Assembly: GCF_015160855.1 (NCBI RefSeq) | Contig: NZ_CP063373.1 | Location: forward strand, 9,833,001-9,897,000 | DNA length: 64,000 nucleotides | Source: Streptomyces ferrugineus | Lineage (GTDB): Bacteria > Actinomycetota > Actinomycetes > Streptomycetales > Streptomycetaceae | Direction of reading: 5' to 3' | Shown: positions 43,073 through 52,044 of the stretch, one piece after another | Layout: each line of letters opens with the position of its first letter | How positions within the stretch are numbered: the stretch's first letter is position 1 | Notes under the pieces: model-generated | Told to the model about the DNA's origin: nothing | Database searches by the model: none | Seen by the model: the letters and a program-made list of their open reading frames with translations, nothing else | Program-made: the position numbers and the translations under genes

Positions 43073-43443
43073 CCTTCATCGCGATAGTGAGGTCTCGGCG
43101 CGTTCGTCGTCGTCCCATCCGTTGATGACGATGGCAGCGGCGCACAGCTCGTCGACGGAGGTCATGGCCCTGTGGCCGGAAACGTTCGGCAGGAACACTG
43201 CATCCGCGCGGATCAATATCTGTATCCGTGAAGTGAGAAATAGGTACGGCACACGGCGAGTATTCCTCGACCGCCAACCCGAGCGGAATTATTGACCACG
43301 CAGAGCCGATCGCGTCATGCTAACGTCGATCTCAGTTGCAGGTGTGGTTGCCAGAAGGTTCATTTTCCGACGGGGTAATCAGCACGGCGACGCGGAATCC
43401 GCACAGGGCGAATTCCGAACATCGTCTCCGAAGGAGAAATGAC
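43073..43443. other. Region between DUF5990 and csp genes
   Basis: The minus strand at 43082-43200 reads MTSVDELCAAAIVINGWDDD and ERAETSLSR before a stop. This could be a very short gene or a protein end, without a recognisable family. The rest is an AT-richer leader with the csp promoter and a long 5' untranslated region. Confidence 0.4.
43292..43325 (+). promoter_or_regulatory. Possible csp promoter
   Basis: TTGACC (43292-43297) with a -10-like TGCTAAC around 43318-43324 would give a leader of about 110 bases before the csp start. Long leaders are usual for cold-shock mRNAs. Confidence 0.35.
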
Positions 43444-43647
43444 ATGGCTACTGGCACCGTGAAGTGGTTCAACGCGGAAAAGGGCTTCGGCTTCATCGAG
43501 CAGGACGGCGGCGGCGCCGACGTCTTCGCCCACTACTCGAACATCGCCACCCAGGGCTTCCGCGAGCTGCAGGAAGGCCAGAAGGTGTCGTTCGACATCG
43601 CGCAGGGCCAGAAGGGCCCGACGGCGGAGAACATCGTTCCCGCCTGA
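43444..43647 (+). CDS. Cold-shock protein (CspA family)
   Basis: 67 residues, ATG at 43444 after GAAGGAGAAATGAC. Both RNA-binding motifs are present: KGFGFI (RNP1, about 13-18) and DVFAHY (RNP2, about 27-32), starting [16 protein letters not shown]. It is a single OB-fold that melts RNA structure, cytoplasmic. It is followed by a strong terminator, then the DEAD-box helicase gene, forming a cold-adaptation group. Confidence 0.95.
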   Translation: MATGTVKWFNAEKGFGFIEQDGGGADVFAHYSNIATQGFRELQEGQKVSFDIAQGQKGPTAENIVPA

Positions 43648-43672
43648 CACCGGCAGCAACGCATACTTCGCA

Positions 43673-43706
43673 GCTGGGGCCCGCACCTTGGGGTGCGGGC
43701 CCCAGC
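43673..43706 (+). terminator. Strong terminator after csp
   Basis: GCTGGGGCCCGCACC pairs perfectly with GGTGCGGGCCCCAGC around TTGG. Confidence 0.85.
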
Positions 43707-43898
43707 TCGCTGCATTTCAGGGCGCGTGGCGGGAAGGCCACACCACGGCACCGAAGGGTGACGTACTCCCCCGTCGACGTCGATAAGACTCGGCGCCCAT
43801 CATCTCCGGCTCGTTCTCGCGATTCTCTGCGCCGTTCAATTTTGCTGCGGGAATTCCTTGCTACGTGCCTACGTGCTCACATCGAGGAAAGGTTCCGC

Positions 43899-45437
43899 TT
43901 GAACCGCGCACGCACCGCCCGCACGACCCGCACGACCCGCACGACCCGCACGACCCGCACGATCCGCACGACCCGTACCAACGACCGCTCCAGAGGTTCC
44001 GCCGCCAAGCGCTCGGGGGCTCCCCGGCGTTCCAGGGGCAACGATCGCCGGCAGACCGCACCCCAGGGCGAGTTCGCGCTGCCGGTGACGGTCACGCCCG
44101 CGCTGCCCGCCGTCGACTCGTTCGCCGACCTCGCCCTGCCGGCGCCCCTGCTGGCCGCACTCGGTCACGAGGGCGTGACCGTACCGTTCCCCATCCAGGG
44201 GGCGACCCTGCCGAACTCCCTCGCCGGTCGTGACGTGCTCGGCCGTGGCCGCACCGGATCGGGCAAGACCCTCGCCTTCGGCCTGGCGGTGCTGGCCCGT
44301 ACAGCGGGCCGGCGCGCCGAGCCACGGCAGCCGCTGGCCCTGGTCCTCGTACCCACCCGAGAGCTCGCCCAGCAGGTCACCGACGCGCTCACTCCGTACG
44401 CCCGTGCCGTGAGGCTGCGGCTGGCCACCGTGGTCGGCGGGATGTCGATCGGCAGACAGGCCGGTGCACTCCGCGCCGGTGCGGAGGTCGTCGTCGCGAC
44501 CCCGGGGCGCCTCAAGGACCTCATCGTCCGGGGCGACTGCCGGCTGGACGACGTCGCCATCACCGTCCTCGACGAGGCCGACCAGATGGCCGACATGGGT
44601 TTCATGCCCCAGGTCACCGCGCTGCTCGACCAGGTGCGCCCCGGAGGGCAGCGGATGCTCTTCTCCGCCACGCTGGACCGCAACGTCGACCTGCTGGTCC
44701 GCCGCTACCTGACGGACCCGGTGGTCCACTCCGTCGACCCGTCCGCGGGCGCGGTCACCACCATGGAGCACCACGTCCTCCACGTGCACGAGGCGGACAA
44801 GTACCGGACGACCACCGAGATCGCGGCACGAGACGGCCGCGTGATCATGTTCCTGGACACCAAGCACGCCGTGGACCGGCTGACCAAGCACCTGCTGAAC
44901 AGCGGCGTCCGCGCCGCGGCCCTGCACGGTGGCAAGTCCCAACCGCAGCGCACGCGGACCCTCGCCCAGTTCAAGACCGGACACGTGACGGTATTGGTGG
45001 CGACCAACGTCGCGGCCCGCGGCATCCACGTCGAGGGCCTCGACCTCGTCGTCAACGTCGATCCGCCCACCGACCACAAGGACTACCTGCACCGCGGCGG
45101 CCGTACCGCCCGCGCCGGAGAGTCCGGCAGCGTCGTCACCCTGGTGACCCCCGGCCAGCGCCACGGCATGAACCGGCTGATGGCTTCGGCCGGCATCACC
45201 CCGCAGACCATCGCCGTACGGTCCGGTGAGGCGGAGTTGACCCGCATCACAGGCGCCCAGGCGCCCTCCGGTGTCCCCGTCGTCATCACCGCACCGGCCG
45301 TGCCACGTCCCCGCCGCGCCGTGTCCTCCGCGGCTCCCTCGTCCCGAGGCCGCCGCGACCGCTCCGCCCAAGGGCGCCCCACCGGACAAGCGAAGCGGCG
45401 CAGGCCACAGCGGCCCGCCTTCGACCCGGCGGGCTAG
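43899..45437 (+). CDS. DEAD-box RNA helicase
   Basis: 512 residues, TTG start at 43899 after GAGGAAAGG. A basic N-terminal tail is built from a 9-base DNA repeat giving RTT units (about 7-25). The helicase core has GRTGSGKT (117-124, motif I), PTRELAQQV, TPGRL, DEAD (in VLDEADQMAD), SATL, and the C-terminal motifs ARGIH and HRGGRTARAG. A basic, disordered C-terminal tail (RGRRDRSAQGRP) suits RNA binding. RhlE/CsdA-like helicases unwind structured mRNA and rRNA in the cold. It follows csp. Confidence 0.94.
   Translation: MNRARTARTTRTTRTTRTTRTIRTTRTNDRSRGSAAKRSGAPRRSRGNDRRQTAPQGEFALPVTVTPALPAVDSFADLALPAPLLAALGHEGVTVPFPIQGATLPNSLAGRDVLGRGRTGSGKTLAFGLAVLARTAGRRAEPRQPLALVLVPTRELAQQVTDALTPYARAVRLRLATVVGGMSIGRQAGALRAGAEVVVATPGRLKDLIVRGDCRLDDVAITVLDEADQMADMGFMPQVTALLDQVRPGGQRMLFSATLDRNVDLLVRRYLTDPVVHSVDPSAGAVTTMEHHVLHVHEADKYRTTTEIAARDGRVIMFLDTKHAVDRLTKHLLNSGVRAAALHGGKSQPQRTRTLAQFKTGHVTVLVATNVAARGIHVEGLDLVVNVDPPTDHKDYLHRGGRTARAGESGSVVTLVTPGQRHGMNRLMASAGITPQTIAVRSGEAELTRITGAQAPSGVPVVITAPAVPRPRRAVSSAAPSSRGRRDRSAQGRPTGQAKRRRPQRPAFDPAG
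43919..43981. repeat. 9-bp tandem repeat inside the helicase gene
   Basis: CGCACGACC and near variants repeat about seven times in frame, giving the RTT/RTI units at the start of the protein. Copy number could vary without shifting the frame. Confidence 0.85.
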
Positions 45438-45478
45438 GGCCATCGACCAGAAGCTCACCCAACTCCGAGGAGGCAGCT

Positions 45479-45799
45479 TTGACACCGGTTCAGACGCAGC
45501 GACAACAGACGGTTCTCTCCCCCATGAGCGCGGTCGACGACATAGAGGCGGCCGGACCCCGGGTCAGTGACGACATGACCGTCGAGGTCGCCCTGTCCGT
45601 CATGGCCAGTGCCCGTGTCGAGTACCTCCTCCTGTGCGACGGAGACGACCAGCGCACGGGCTCGATCACCCTGGCCGAACTCGCCGTCCACCGCGGCAGT
45701 TCCACGTACACGGACCAGATCCAACTACGGGACGTCCTCGCTGATCGCCTCCCCCGATCAGCCGGTTCTCCTTCTCCCAGCCCGTTCTCTTCCCTGTGA
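45479..45799 (+). CDS. Small CBS-domain-like protein
   Basis: 106 residues. TTG at 45479 after GAGGAGGCAG; it begins 41 bases after the helicase stop. The middle (VSDDMTVEVALSVMASARVE, then LLLCDGDDQRTGSITLAELA) resembles a single CBS motif, which usually binds adenosine nucleotides as a pair. It likely belongs to the helicase operon. The C-terminal Pro/Ser tail is low-complexity. Confidence 0.65.
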   Translation: MTPVQTQRQQTVLSPMSAVDDIEAAGPRVSDDMTVEVALSVMASARVEYLLLCDGDDQRTGSITLAELAVHRGSSTYTDQIQLRDVLADRLPRSAGSPSPSPFSSL

Positions 45800-45806
45800 G
45801 GGCATC

Positions 45807-46118
45807 ATGCGCTGTGTCATCGCCCGGTACCCGTTCGACCTGACCAAGAGCGGAGTGCTGGCCTCGATGAAGGGCGTCACGCCCGAACTCGTCACGGGTG
45901 AGTCCGTGACCATCGGCCGCCGCCGCTACCCCGTCAAGCAGGTGGGCCAGGTCATCACCCGACAGGACCGCCGCGACTTCACCGGCGGCGAAGTCGTCCG
46001 GGCCATGACCCGCCTCGGCTTCACCTGCCATGCCTGCCCCGACGCCACGCCCGTGCGTGTCTCCTCACCCCTCCAGTGCGAGTCGGCAGTGCTCGGCGCC
46101 GCCTCCCTGGACGGATGA
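45807..46118 (+). CDS. SCO5918 family protein
   Basis: 103 residues, ATG at 45807. It matches the Streptomyces family named for SCO5918: MRCVIARYPFDLTKSGVLAS, then SMKGVTPELVTGESVTIGRR and RRDFTGGEVVRAMTRLGFTC. A small cytoplasmic protein with an unknown role. It directly follows the CBS-like gene and ends the helicase group before a perfect palindromic terminator. Confidence 0.82.
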   Translation: MRCVIARYPFDLTKSGVLASMKGVTPELVTGESVTIGRRRYPVKQVGQVITRQDRRDFTGGEVVRAMTRLGFTCHACPDATPVRVSSPLQCESAVLGAASLDG

Positions 46119-46149
46119 GGACGGGCGGCAAACCGCCATCAGGATCCCG

Positions 46150-46187
46150 GTGAGGGCCCTGCCGACATGTGTCGGCAGGGCCCTCAC
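46150..46187. terminator. Perfect 38-base palindrome
   Basis: GTGAGGGCCCTGCCGACA and its exact complement meet with a 2-base centre. It ends the csp-helicase group and also reads the same on the other strand. Confidence 0.85.
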
Positions 46188-46339
46188 GGCTGTCTCGCCA
46201 TCCGTTGCGGCAGGTCGCAGGCTATCTGGTCCCCCACAGGGCGTAAATCTGCTCTTGTCAGAGTAGACATTGAGCTTCGGCACGGTTAGCCTTTTTCTCG
46301 TTGACACCGGTCAAGCGAAACCCGGCAGACACGAACTGG

Positions 46340-46700
46340 CGGGGTGCAGTACATGAAGTTCGCAGGTCAGTGCGGTTCTGGAGTCCCGAAGCCAAGGTGT
46401 TCGCAGGACGGTGACGGGGCTGAGGACCGCACTGGGCGGCTCGCAGGTCGAGGGGCCGCCAACAGCACCACCGAGCAGTACCGCAGTACCAGTTCAGCAA
46501 GTTCAGAGATAAGGACGGAGGAGCAGACGCCATCAGGATCGCCCGGTCCGAGAAGCACTCGCCCCGGGTACCGCACGACCCCGGATTGGAAGGTGGTCCC
46601 CGGTCACGCAGCCGCGATCCCCGCACCCCCCTTCTGCAGGGCTGGTAGCGGAAACAGAAGGTCGGCACAGCATTAGGGCCGACAGATGGTGTTGAATTTC
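46340..46700 (+). ncRNA. Possible structured RNA or long leader before merR
   Basis: Between two perfect palindromes lies about 500 bases without a gene. CAGTGCGGTTCT (46369) can pair with AGGACCGCACTG (46421), and TCGCAGG recurs three times (about 46362, 46398 and 46441), suggesting a folded RNA. No known riboswitch family is recognised. A short plus-strand frame exists here, but its composition is not protein-like. Confidence 0.3.
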
Positions 46701-46704
46701 CTTC

Positions 46705-46736
46705 GGGGCCCTGGTGCCGTACGGCACCAGGGCCCC
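46705..46736. terminator. Perfect 32-base palindrome before merR
   Basis: GGGGCCCTGGTGCCGT and its exact complement, without a loop, 26 bases upstream of the merR start. A transcription stop for the upstream RNA region or an operator-like site. Confidence 0.75.
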
Positions 46737-46761
46737 TCGACGCGTTGCACAACGAGGTGAC

Positions 46762-47115
46762 ATGACAGCAGATATCCCCCTCAGTGATCGTCTGGACGAC
46801 GACGACTACCCCGCATACACGATGGGGCGGGCCGCCGAGATGCTCGGCACCACCCCGGCCTTCCTCCGAGCCATCGGTGAGGCTCGTCTGATCACTCCGC
46901 TGCGCTCGGAGGGCGGACACCGCCGGTACTCCCGCTACCAACTCCGGATCGCGGCGCGCGCCCGCGAGCTCGTCGACAGGGGCACCCCGATCGAGGCCGC
47001 TTGCCGCATCGTCATCCTTGAGGACCAGCTCGAGGAAGCTCAGCGCATCAACGCCGAGTACCGCCGCCGGGCCGGGCATGAAGCGCCCGACAATTCCGTT
47101 CCCGGTGTCGGCTGA
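46762..47115 (+). CDS. MerR family regulator, short form
   Basis: 117 residues, ATG at 46762 after CGAGGTGAC. The MerR winged helix is YTMGRAAEMLGTTPAFLRAI and then LRSEGGHRRYSRYQLRIAAR (about 18-60). A helix RIVILEDQLEEAQRINAEYR dimerises. No metal-binding cysteines are present, and no effector domain, so it acts as a bare MerR switch. It lies in the csp-helicase neighbourhood. Confidence 0.88.
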   Translation: MTADIPLSDRLDDDDYPAYTMGRAAEMLGTTPAFLRAIGEARLITPLRSEGGHRRYSRYQLRIAARARELVDRGTPIEAACRIVILEDQLEEAQRINAEYRRRAGHEAPDNSVPGVG

Positions 47116-47155
47116 TCACGTGAAAGCGTGCCGGGCGGCTCGAACACGTACATAG

Positions 47156-47266
47156 CGTGCCCTTCAGCGCGGACAACCACGGTCAACGGCGGCGCCAAAA
47201 GACCTTCGCCCCTGCCGCCGCACAGCACATCTCCCCAGGTCAGCGGCCTGGGGTTTGTTTGTCGTC
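47156..47266 (+). repeat. Attachment-site trace 4 (core deleted)
   Basis: The left arm (CGTGCCC...GCGGACAACCACGGTCAACG at 47156) and the terminator tail (CCCCAGG/CCTGGGG at 47233-47253, then TTTGTTTG) of the att repeats are present, but the tRNA core between them is gone. It is the last trace of insertion in the window and marks the likely right end of the island. Confidence 0.72.
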
Positions 47267-47467
47267 TGAGGACTGTCCCGTAAATGATCTCCAGTGGTGC
47301 CTGGCGTAGGACGCGGCACGATCCAGCGCGTCGGCGTACGGCCAGGGGGCGTGGGCTGACGGCCCAGGATGGGGGGCCGGCCGGCTTCGATTTGACGCAG
47401 GGCACGGGCTGGGGCGCGCAAAGCCACGTGCTCAGCAGCGATCGCGGCGGGTGCTCGTGCGAGCGGC
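47267..47467. other. Gene-poor stretch
   Basis: About 200 bases without a recognisable gene between the last att trace and the histidine kinase stop. Confidence 0.4.
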
Positions 47468-48592
47468 TCAGTCGGGCCGGGCGGGGGCGCTGAGTTCGAC
47501 CTTGTACCCGCCTTGTGGGGTGGGCTGGGCGGTGAAGGTGCCGTGGAGCAGTTCGGCGCGTTCCTTCAGGCCGATCAGGCCGTGCCGGGCGCTGGGCAGG
47601 GCGACGGACGGGCGGGTGGGGGCGGTGTTGGTGACGGTGACGCCGAAGTGCTGCGCGTCGTACCACAGGCGCACCTCGGCGCGGGCGCCGGGGGCGTGCT
47701 TGCGCACGTTGGTGAGGGCTTCCTGGATCGTGCGGTAGACGGTGCGCTGGGCGGTCGTGCTGATGCCGGGTGGGAGCCCGCCGGTCAGGGTGGTCTCGAT
47801 GCCGCTGTTGGCGATGAGCTGCTGGAGGTCGGCGAGGGTGGGCTGGGGGGTGAGTTCGGTTTCCTTGCCGCCGGAGGCTCGGAGCAGGGTGACCATGTGG
47901 CGGAGTTCGTCGAGGGTGTCGACGCTCAGGGTGCGGATGGTGCGGGCGGCGTCGCGGGCGTCGGGGTCCTTGGCGGCGACCTGGAGGGCTCCGGCCTGTA
48001 CGGCGATGAGGCTGACCTGGTGGGAGACGACGTCGTGCATCTCGCGGGCCAGTTGGGCGCGTTCGCGGGCGAGGACGGTCTGGGCGTGCAGGGCGCGTTC
48101 GTGTTCCCGGGCCTCTTCGACCTCGACGAGTTGGAGGGCCACGTCGTGTCTGGCCTGGACGAGTTGGCCGAACAGCACGGGGGCGGTGGCGGTGGCCAGC
48201 GTGTAGACGAACTGAACGAGCGTCCAGGTCCGGTCGTCGGCGAATCCGTCGGACAGGGACCAGGCGAGGGTGCCCGCCGTCGCGTTCAGCAGGGCGCAGC
48301 CGGCCAGCAGCGGGCGGTTGCGGGTGGACGCGGCCAGTGTGTACAGGGCGGTGATCTGCGCGACGGCCACGTCCATGAACAGGGTCATGGGCAGTGTCAG
48401 CAGGAAGACGGCCAGCGGAAAGCGTCTGCGCAGGAACAGCGCTGCGCTGCCGAGGGCGACGCAGGACCAGACGAGGGGGGTGGTTCCCTCGCCGTAGAGG
48501 TTGATCCAGGCGTCGAGCACGGCGAGCGCGACGAGGACCGCGTCGACCGCCCACGGCGGCACCCGCCGCCACAGTGCCCGGCCCGTGCTCAT
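47468..48592 (-). CDS. Sensor histidine kinase (HisKA_3 type)
   Basis: 374 residues, ATG at 48592. Five or six transmembrane helices in the first ~150 residues lead into a HisKA_3 dimerisation domain: LAREMHDVVSHQVSLIAVQA with the phospho-His. A HATPase domain follows, with IQEALTNVRKHA (N box) and HGLIGLKERAELL. It overlaps the response regulator (ATGA) as the second gene of the pair. Signal unknown. Confidence 0.93.
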   Translation of the reverse strand: MSTGRALWRRVPPWAVDAVLVALAVLDAWINLYGEGTTPLVWSCVALGSAALFLRRRFPLAVFLLTLPMTLFMDVAVAQITALYTLAASTRNRPLLAGCALLNATAGTLAWSLSDGFADDRTWTLVQFVYTLATATAPVLFGQLVQARHDVALQLVEVEEAREHERALHAQTVLARERAQLAREMHDVVSHQVSLIAVQAGALQVAAKDPDARDAARTIRTLSVDTLDELRHMVTLLRASGGKETELTPQPTLADLQQLIANSGIETTLTGGLPPGISTTAQRTVYRTIQEALTNVRKHAPGARAEVRLWYDAQHFGVTVTNTAPTRPSVALPSARHGLIGLKERAELLHGTFTAQPTPQGGYKVELSAPARPD

Positions 48593-49269
48593 CGTCCGTC
48601 GTCCCGTGCGGTGTTGTCGCCGTTCTCGTTGAGCAGCCCGGACCGCTCGGCGAGCAGTGCGGCCTGGACACGGCTGGTGACCCGCAGCTTGGTCAGGATC
48701 GAGCTGACGTGGTCCTTGACGGTGCCCGCGCTCAGATGGATACGGGTGCCGATGTCGGCGTTGGACAGTCCTTCCGCGATCAGGACGAGGACGTCGCGCT
48801 CCCGGTCGCTGAGCAGGCCGACGCGTGCCGTGTCCGCGTCCTGGGGTGTTCCCGCCCCCGGGTGACTGCGCAGCAGTGCGCGTGAGGCTTTCGGGGACAT
48901 CACCACCCCGCCCGCGGCCAGGGTGCGTACGAGGTGGGCGAGTTGTTCGGGCTCGGTGTCCTTGAGCAGGAAGCCGGCGGCTCCCGAGCGCAGTGCGGTC
49001 AGGATGTACTCGTCGGTGTCGAAGGTGGTCAGCATGGCCACGTGCGGTGGTGCGGGCAGCGTCTGGATCTGCCGCAGGACGGTCAGGCCGTCCACGTCCG
49101 GCATGCGGATGTCGAGGAGTACGACGTCCGGCTGCTCGCGCCGGATCACGTCGGCCGCCTGCGCTCCTTCCGCGGTCGCCACGACCTCGATGCCGTCGGA
49201 CGCGTTCAGGATCATCTGGAATCCGGACCGCACCAGGGCTTCGTCGTCCACCACCACTACCCGGATCAC
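48589..49269 (-). CDS. NarL/LuxR-type response regulator
   Basis: 226 residues, ATG at 49269. A receiver domain with phospho-Asp in VVLLDIRMPDVDG (D54) is followed by a LuxR HTH: LLSDRERDVLVLIAEGLSNA and HLSAGTVKDHVSSILTKL (about 150-205). It is first in the minus-strand pair with the kinase. Upstream is a short repeat CGTTCTCGTACGTTCTCGTA (49341) that could be its binding site. Confidence 0.94.
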   Translation of the reverse strand: MIRVVVVDDEALVRSGFQMILNASDGIEVVATAEGAQAADVIRREQPDVVLLDIRMPDVDGLTVLRQIQTLPAPPHVAMLTTFDTDEYILTALRSGAAGFLLKDTEPEQLAHLVRTLAAGGVVMSPKASRALLRSHPGAGTPQDADTARVGLLSDRERDVLVLIAEGLSNADIGTRIHLSAGTVKDHVSSILTKLRVTSRVQAALLAERSGLLNENGDNTARDDGR

Positions 49270-49607
49270 CGGCGTCCCGCCTCACACTCGTCTGCTCTGT
49301 CCTGCTTCTCGGCGACCCGTACGCCCCGCATCGGGGCGTCCACGTTCTCGTACGTTCTCGTACGGTGTTCGCCTGCCGCCGACGGTACGTCCGGCAGGGT
49401 ACGCGGTGGCGCGATCACCGTGGACTGTGGACACCTGGCGGGCCGGCTCCAGCCGTTCGGGGGGTGCGCTCCGGCCCATCGGCAGGGCGGCGGGCGAGGT
49501 CCGGCGGATGGTGCCCGTGGTGCTCGTCCGATGGGATCGGTACGTGGGTCCGCGCCGAGTCTGCGGGGCCGCAGCCGATTTCCGTACCGTTCGAGGACCG
49601 CCCACCC
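49270..49607. other. Divergent promoter region
   Basis: 338 bases between the response regulator and the membrane protein gene. It holds the direct repeat CGTTCTCGTA twice (49341-49360), the likely regulator target, and no gene. Confidence 0.45.
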
Positions 49608-50135
49608 ATGCCCCGCTCGTACCTGCGTCAGTCCGTCCGTGCTCTGCGCCGCTGTGCGGCGCGGCCCCATGTGCTGTTCGGGGGTGTGTACGGGGCGGTG
49701 CTGGCCAGCTCCATGGTGGCCGCCCTGACGGAGCAGGGCGAGACGGCGCCCGCCGACCGGTTCAGCAGCGCCCAGTGGCTCCTGGTCACGGCCGTCGCCT
49801 CGGCTCTGGCGCACGGATACGCGCATCTGATCGCCCTGCGCGGTGACCGGACCCACCATGGTGTGCGCGCCGGGGTGCGGCTGTTGATGTCCGAGTGGCC
49901 GCTGGTGGCGGCGACGGTGCCGACGCTGGTCCTGCTGCTCGGCGCGGGCTGGGGGTGGTGGCCCTCGGCGGGCGTCGAGTACGTGGTCTTCGCCGTGAAC
50001 GTGGTGCTGCTGTTCGCCTGGGGCGTGCTCGCGGCCCGCGCCGCCGGTCGCACGTGGGTCTCCGCTGTGCGGATCGGCCTGGTGGACGCGCTGCTCGGGC
50101 TTGTCGTCGTGGTGGCCAACGCCGTCATCAAGTAG
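49608..50135 (+). CDS. Hypothetical integral membrane protein
   Basis: 175 residues, ATG at 49608. Four hydrophobic helices at roughly 22-42, 58-75, 98-118 and 122-175 make it an integral membrane protein. No family is recognised. It is divergent from the two-component system and could be its target or sensor partner. Confidence 0.75.
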   Translation: MPRSYLRQSVRALRRCAARPHVLFGGVYGAVLASSMVAALTEQGETAPADRFSSAQWLLVTAVASALAHGYAHLIALRGDRTHHGVRAGVRLLMSEWPLVAATVPTLVLLLGAGWGWWPSAGVEYVVFAVNVVLLFAWGVLAARAAGRTWVSAVRIGLVDALLGLVVVVANAVIK

Positions 50136-50297
50136 GGCGGTGGGCCGTCCGGGCCCGCTGACCGGCCGGGGTGCTGGCCCGCTGACCGGCCCGGGTGCTG
50201 GCCCGCCGTTCGGCGGGGTGGTCCCGGCCGGTCGGCGGGGGTGTCACCGAAGTCTGCCGGATGGTCCGCCTCCTGACGGCACGGCGAGGTTGTCCGT

Positions 50298-51584
50298 ATG
50301 ACACAGATACAACCGCCGCAGGAGACTTCGGCTCCGCAGGAGAACTCGCCTCCACGGCCCGCGACCTCGCCCGGGTCCGACGGGAAGGTCTCGGGCAGTC
50401 CCTCGATGGGACGTCTGGTCGGGGTGGATCTGGCCCGCGCGCTGGCCGTGTTCGGCATGTACATCGTCCACATCGGCCCGATGCTGGGGAACACGAGCGG
50501 CGTCGGCACCTGGGTCCGCTTCCTGGCCGACGGTCACTCGTCGGTCCTGTTCGCCACCCTCGCCGGGTTCTCACTGATGCTGATCGCCGGCCGCCGTGAG
50601 CCCAAGACCGGCCTCGCCGGCCGGCAGGCGAAGGCCCGGATCGCGATCCGCGCCGTGATCCTGCTGGCGCTCGGCAGCGTGCTGGCGATCGAGTACGGGG
50701 ACGTCATCATCCTCGGCTTCTACGGCGTCTACTTCCTCCTCGCCCTGCCCCTGCTGCGGCTGTCCGCCAGGACACTGGCGATCATCGCTGCGGGGCTCGC
50801 GCTCGTCACGCCGCAGCTGGCGTTCGTCCTGAAGATGTGGCTGAGCGGGTCCGTCCTGCAGAGCATCAACGCCCACGACCCGCTCGAGAGGCTCAACGAC
50901 GTGGGAGTCGTCGATCTGCTGCTCACGGGTTTCTACCCGACGATCACGTGGATGCCGTTCCTGATCGCCGGCATGGCGCTGGCCCGCCTCGACCTGTCCG
51001 CCCCCGCCGTCCAGCGGCGCCTTGCCGCGCTCGGCGCCGCCCTCACCGTGGCTGCGTACGGCCTGTCCCTGCTGCTGGCGGGCAAGGACGCGGTGTTCGG
51101 CGGGATCGGGGGGTCGTCCGGCGGCTCCGGGTCGTGGTCCGGCGGTTCCGGTTCGTGGTCCGGTGGCTCCGGGGCGGGGTCGAGTGGCAGCGGGTCCGGC
51201 GGACAACTCGTGTCGTCGGCCTCGGATTTGCTGGGTGCCGGGCCGCACACCGGCACCACGTTCGACATCATCGGCAGCGTGGGCTTCGCCATCCTCGTGA
51301 TCGTGGGCGCGACGGTGCTGATGGACCGTCTGCCGCGACTGCGCCGCCTGGCGAAACCGGTCATCGCCGTGGGCACCATGTCCCTGACGGCCTACGTCGG
51401 CCACTTCCTCGCACAGTCCGCGTGGCCCGCTTCCGGCGCCGGCGCCGCGAAGTCCTGGGTGCCCGTGCTCACGTACATCCTGGGGGCGATCGTGTTCGCC
51501 GCGATCTGGTCCCGCTTCTTCCGCCGCGGTCCCCTGGAGTATCTGCTCAACGCGGCCACCAAGCCGGCGAAGTACGTCCGATGA
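50298..51584 (+). CDS. Acyltransferase/DUF418-like membrane protein
   Basis: 428 residues, ATG at 50298. After a disordered N-terminus (1-35) comes RLVGVDLARALAVFGMYIVH, the start of the heparan-alpha-glucosaminide N-acetyltransferase/DUF418-type domain, with about ten transmembrane helices. A Gly/Ser-rich repeat loop (GGSGSWSGGSGSWSGGSG) interrupts it at about 272-300, between helices. The family transfers acyl groups across the membrane or is of unknown role. A G/C-rich repeat (50150-50205) precedes it. Confidence 0.72.
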   Translation: MTQIQPPQETSAPQENSPPRPATSPGSDGKVSGSPSMGRLVGVDLARALAVFGMYIVHIGPMLGNTSGVGTWVRFLADGHSSVLFATLAGFSLMLIAGRREPKTGLAGRQAKARIAIRAVILLALGSVLAIEYGDVIILGFYGVYFLLALPLLRLSARTLAIIAAGLALVTPQLAFVLKMWLSGSVLQSINAHDPLERLNDVGVVDLLLTGFYPTITWMPFLIAGMALARLDLSAPAVQRRLAALGAALTVAAYGLSLLLAGKDAVFGGIGGSSGGSGSWSGGSGSWSGGSGAGSSGSGSGGQLVSSASDLLGAGPHTGTTFDIIGSVGFAILVIVGATVLMDRLPRLRRLAKPVIAVGTMSLTAYVGHFLAQSAWPASGAGAAKSWVPVLTYILGAIVFAAIWSRFFRRGPLEYLLNAATKPAKYVR

Positions 51585-52044
51585 GGTGGCGGGGCCGGGG
51601 CGGTCGGACGACATGGCCTGCCCCGGCTCCGGTCGGCCGTGCGGGCAGCCTGGACTCCGGCCATCCGGAAGGCCGCCCGCGTCGCCAGACGGGTCGCCCC
51701 GCCGAACGGCTCACACAGGCCCCCGGGCGGCGGGGCAACGGTGCTCGCCGCCGTCGTACACGGCGGCGGATCTCAGGGTCGGGTATGACAGCGTCCGGCC
51801 GGGCTCACGGAGCCCCGGTCACGGGCGGGTACGGCGTGCTTCCCACGTGACAGGGCTTGCCCTTTCCGTACATGTCTCTTCCGTACGTGCTGTTGCCCCG
51901 AACCGAATCCATATGGCGTTCGTGCTGATCGTCATCACTGCCGTGGCCGCCCGGTGTTCTCGTCCGGCTGCTGTCCGGCGCCACCCCGTCACACAGCCGG
52001 GCTGCCCCCGCCGCGCGGCGGGGGCAGCCGGTGGGGCACCCGTC
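51585..52044. other. Gene-poor stretch before the ABC exporter stop
   Basis: 460 bases; no gene is supported. A 12-base GC palindrome (51999-52022 region) could serve as a terminator of both flanking genes. Confidence 0.4.
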
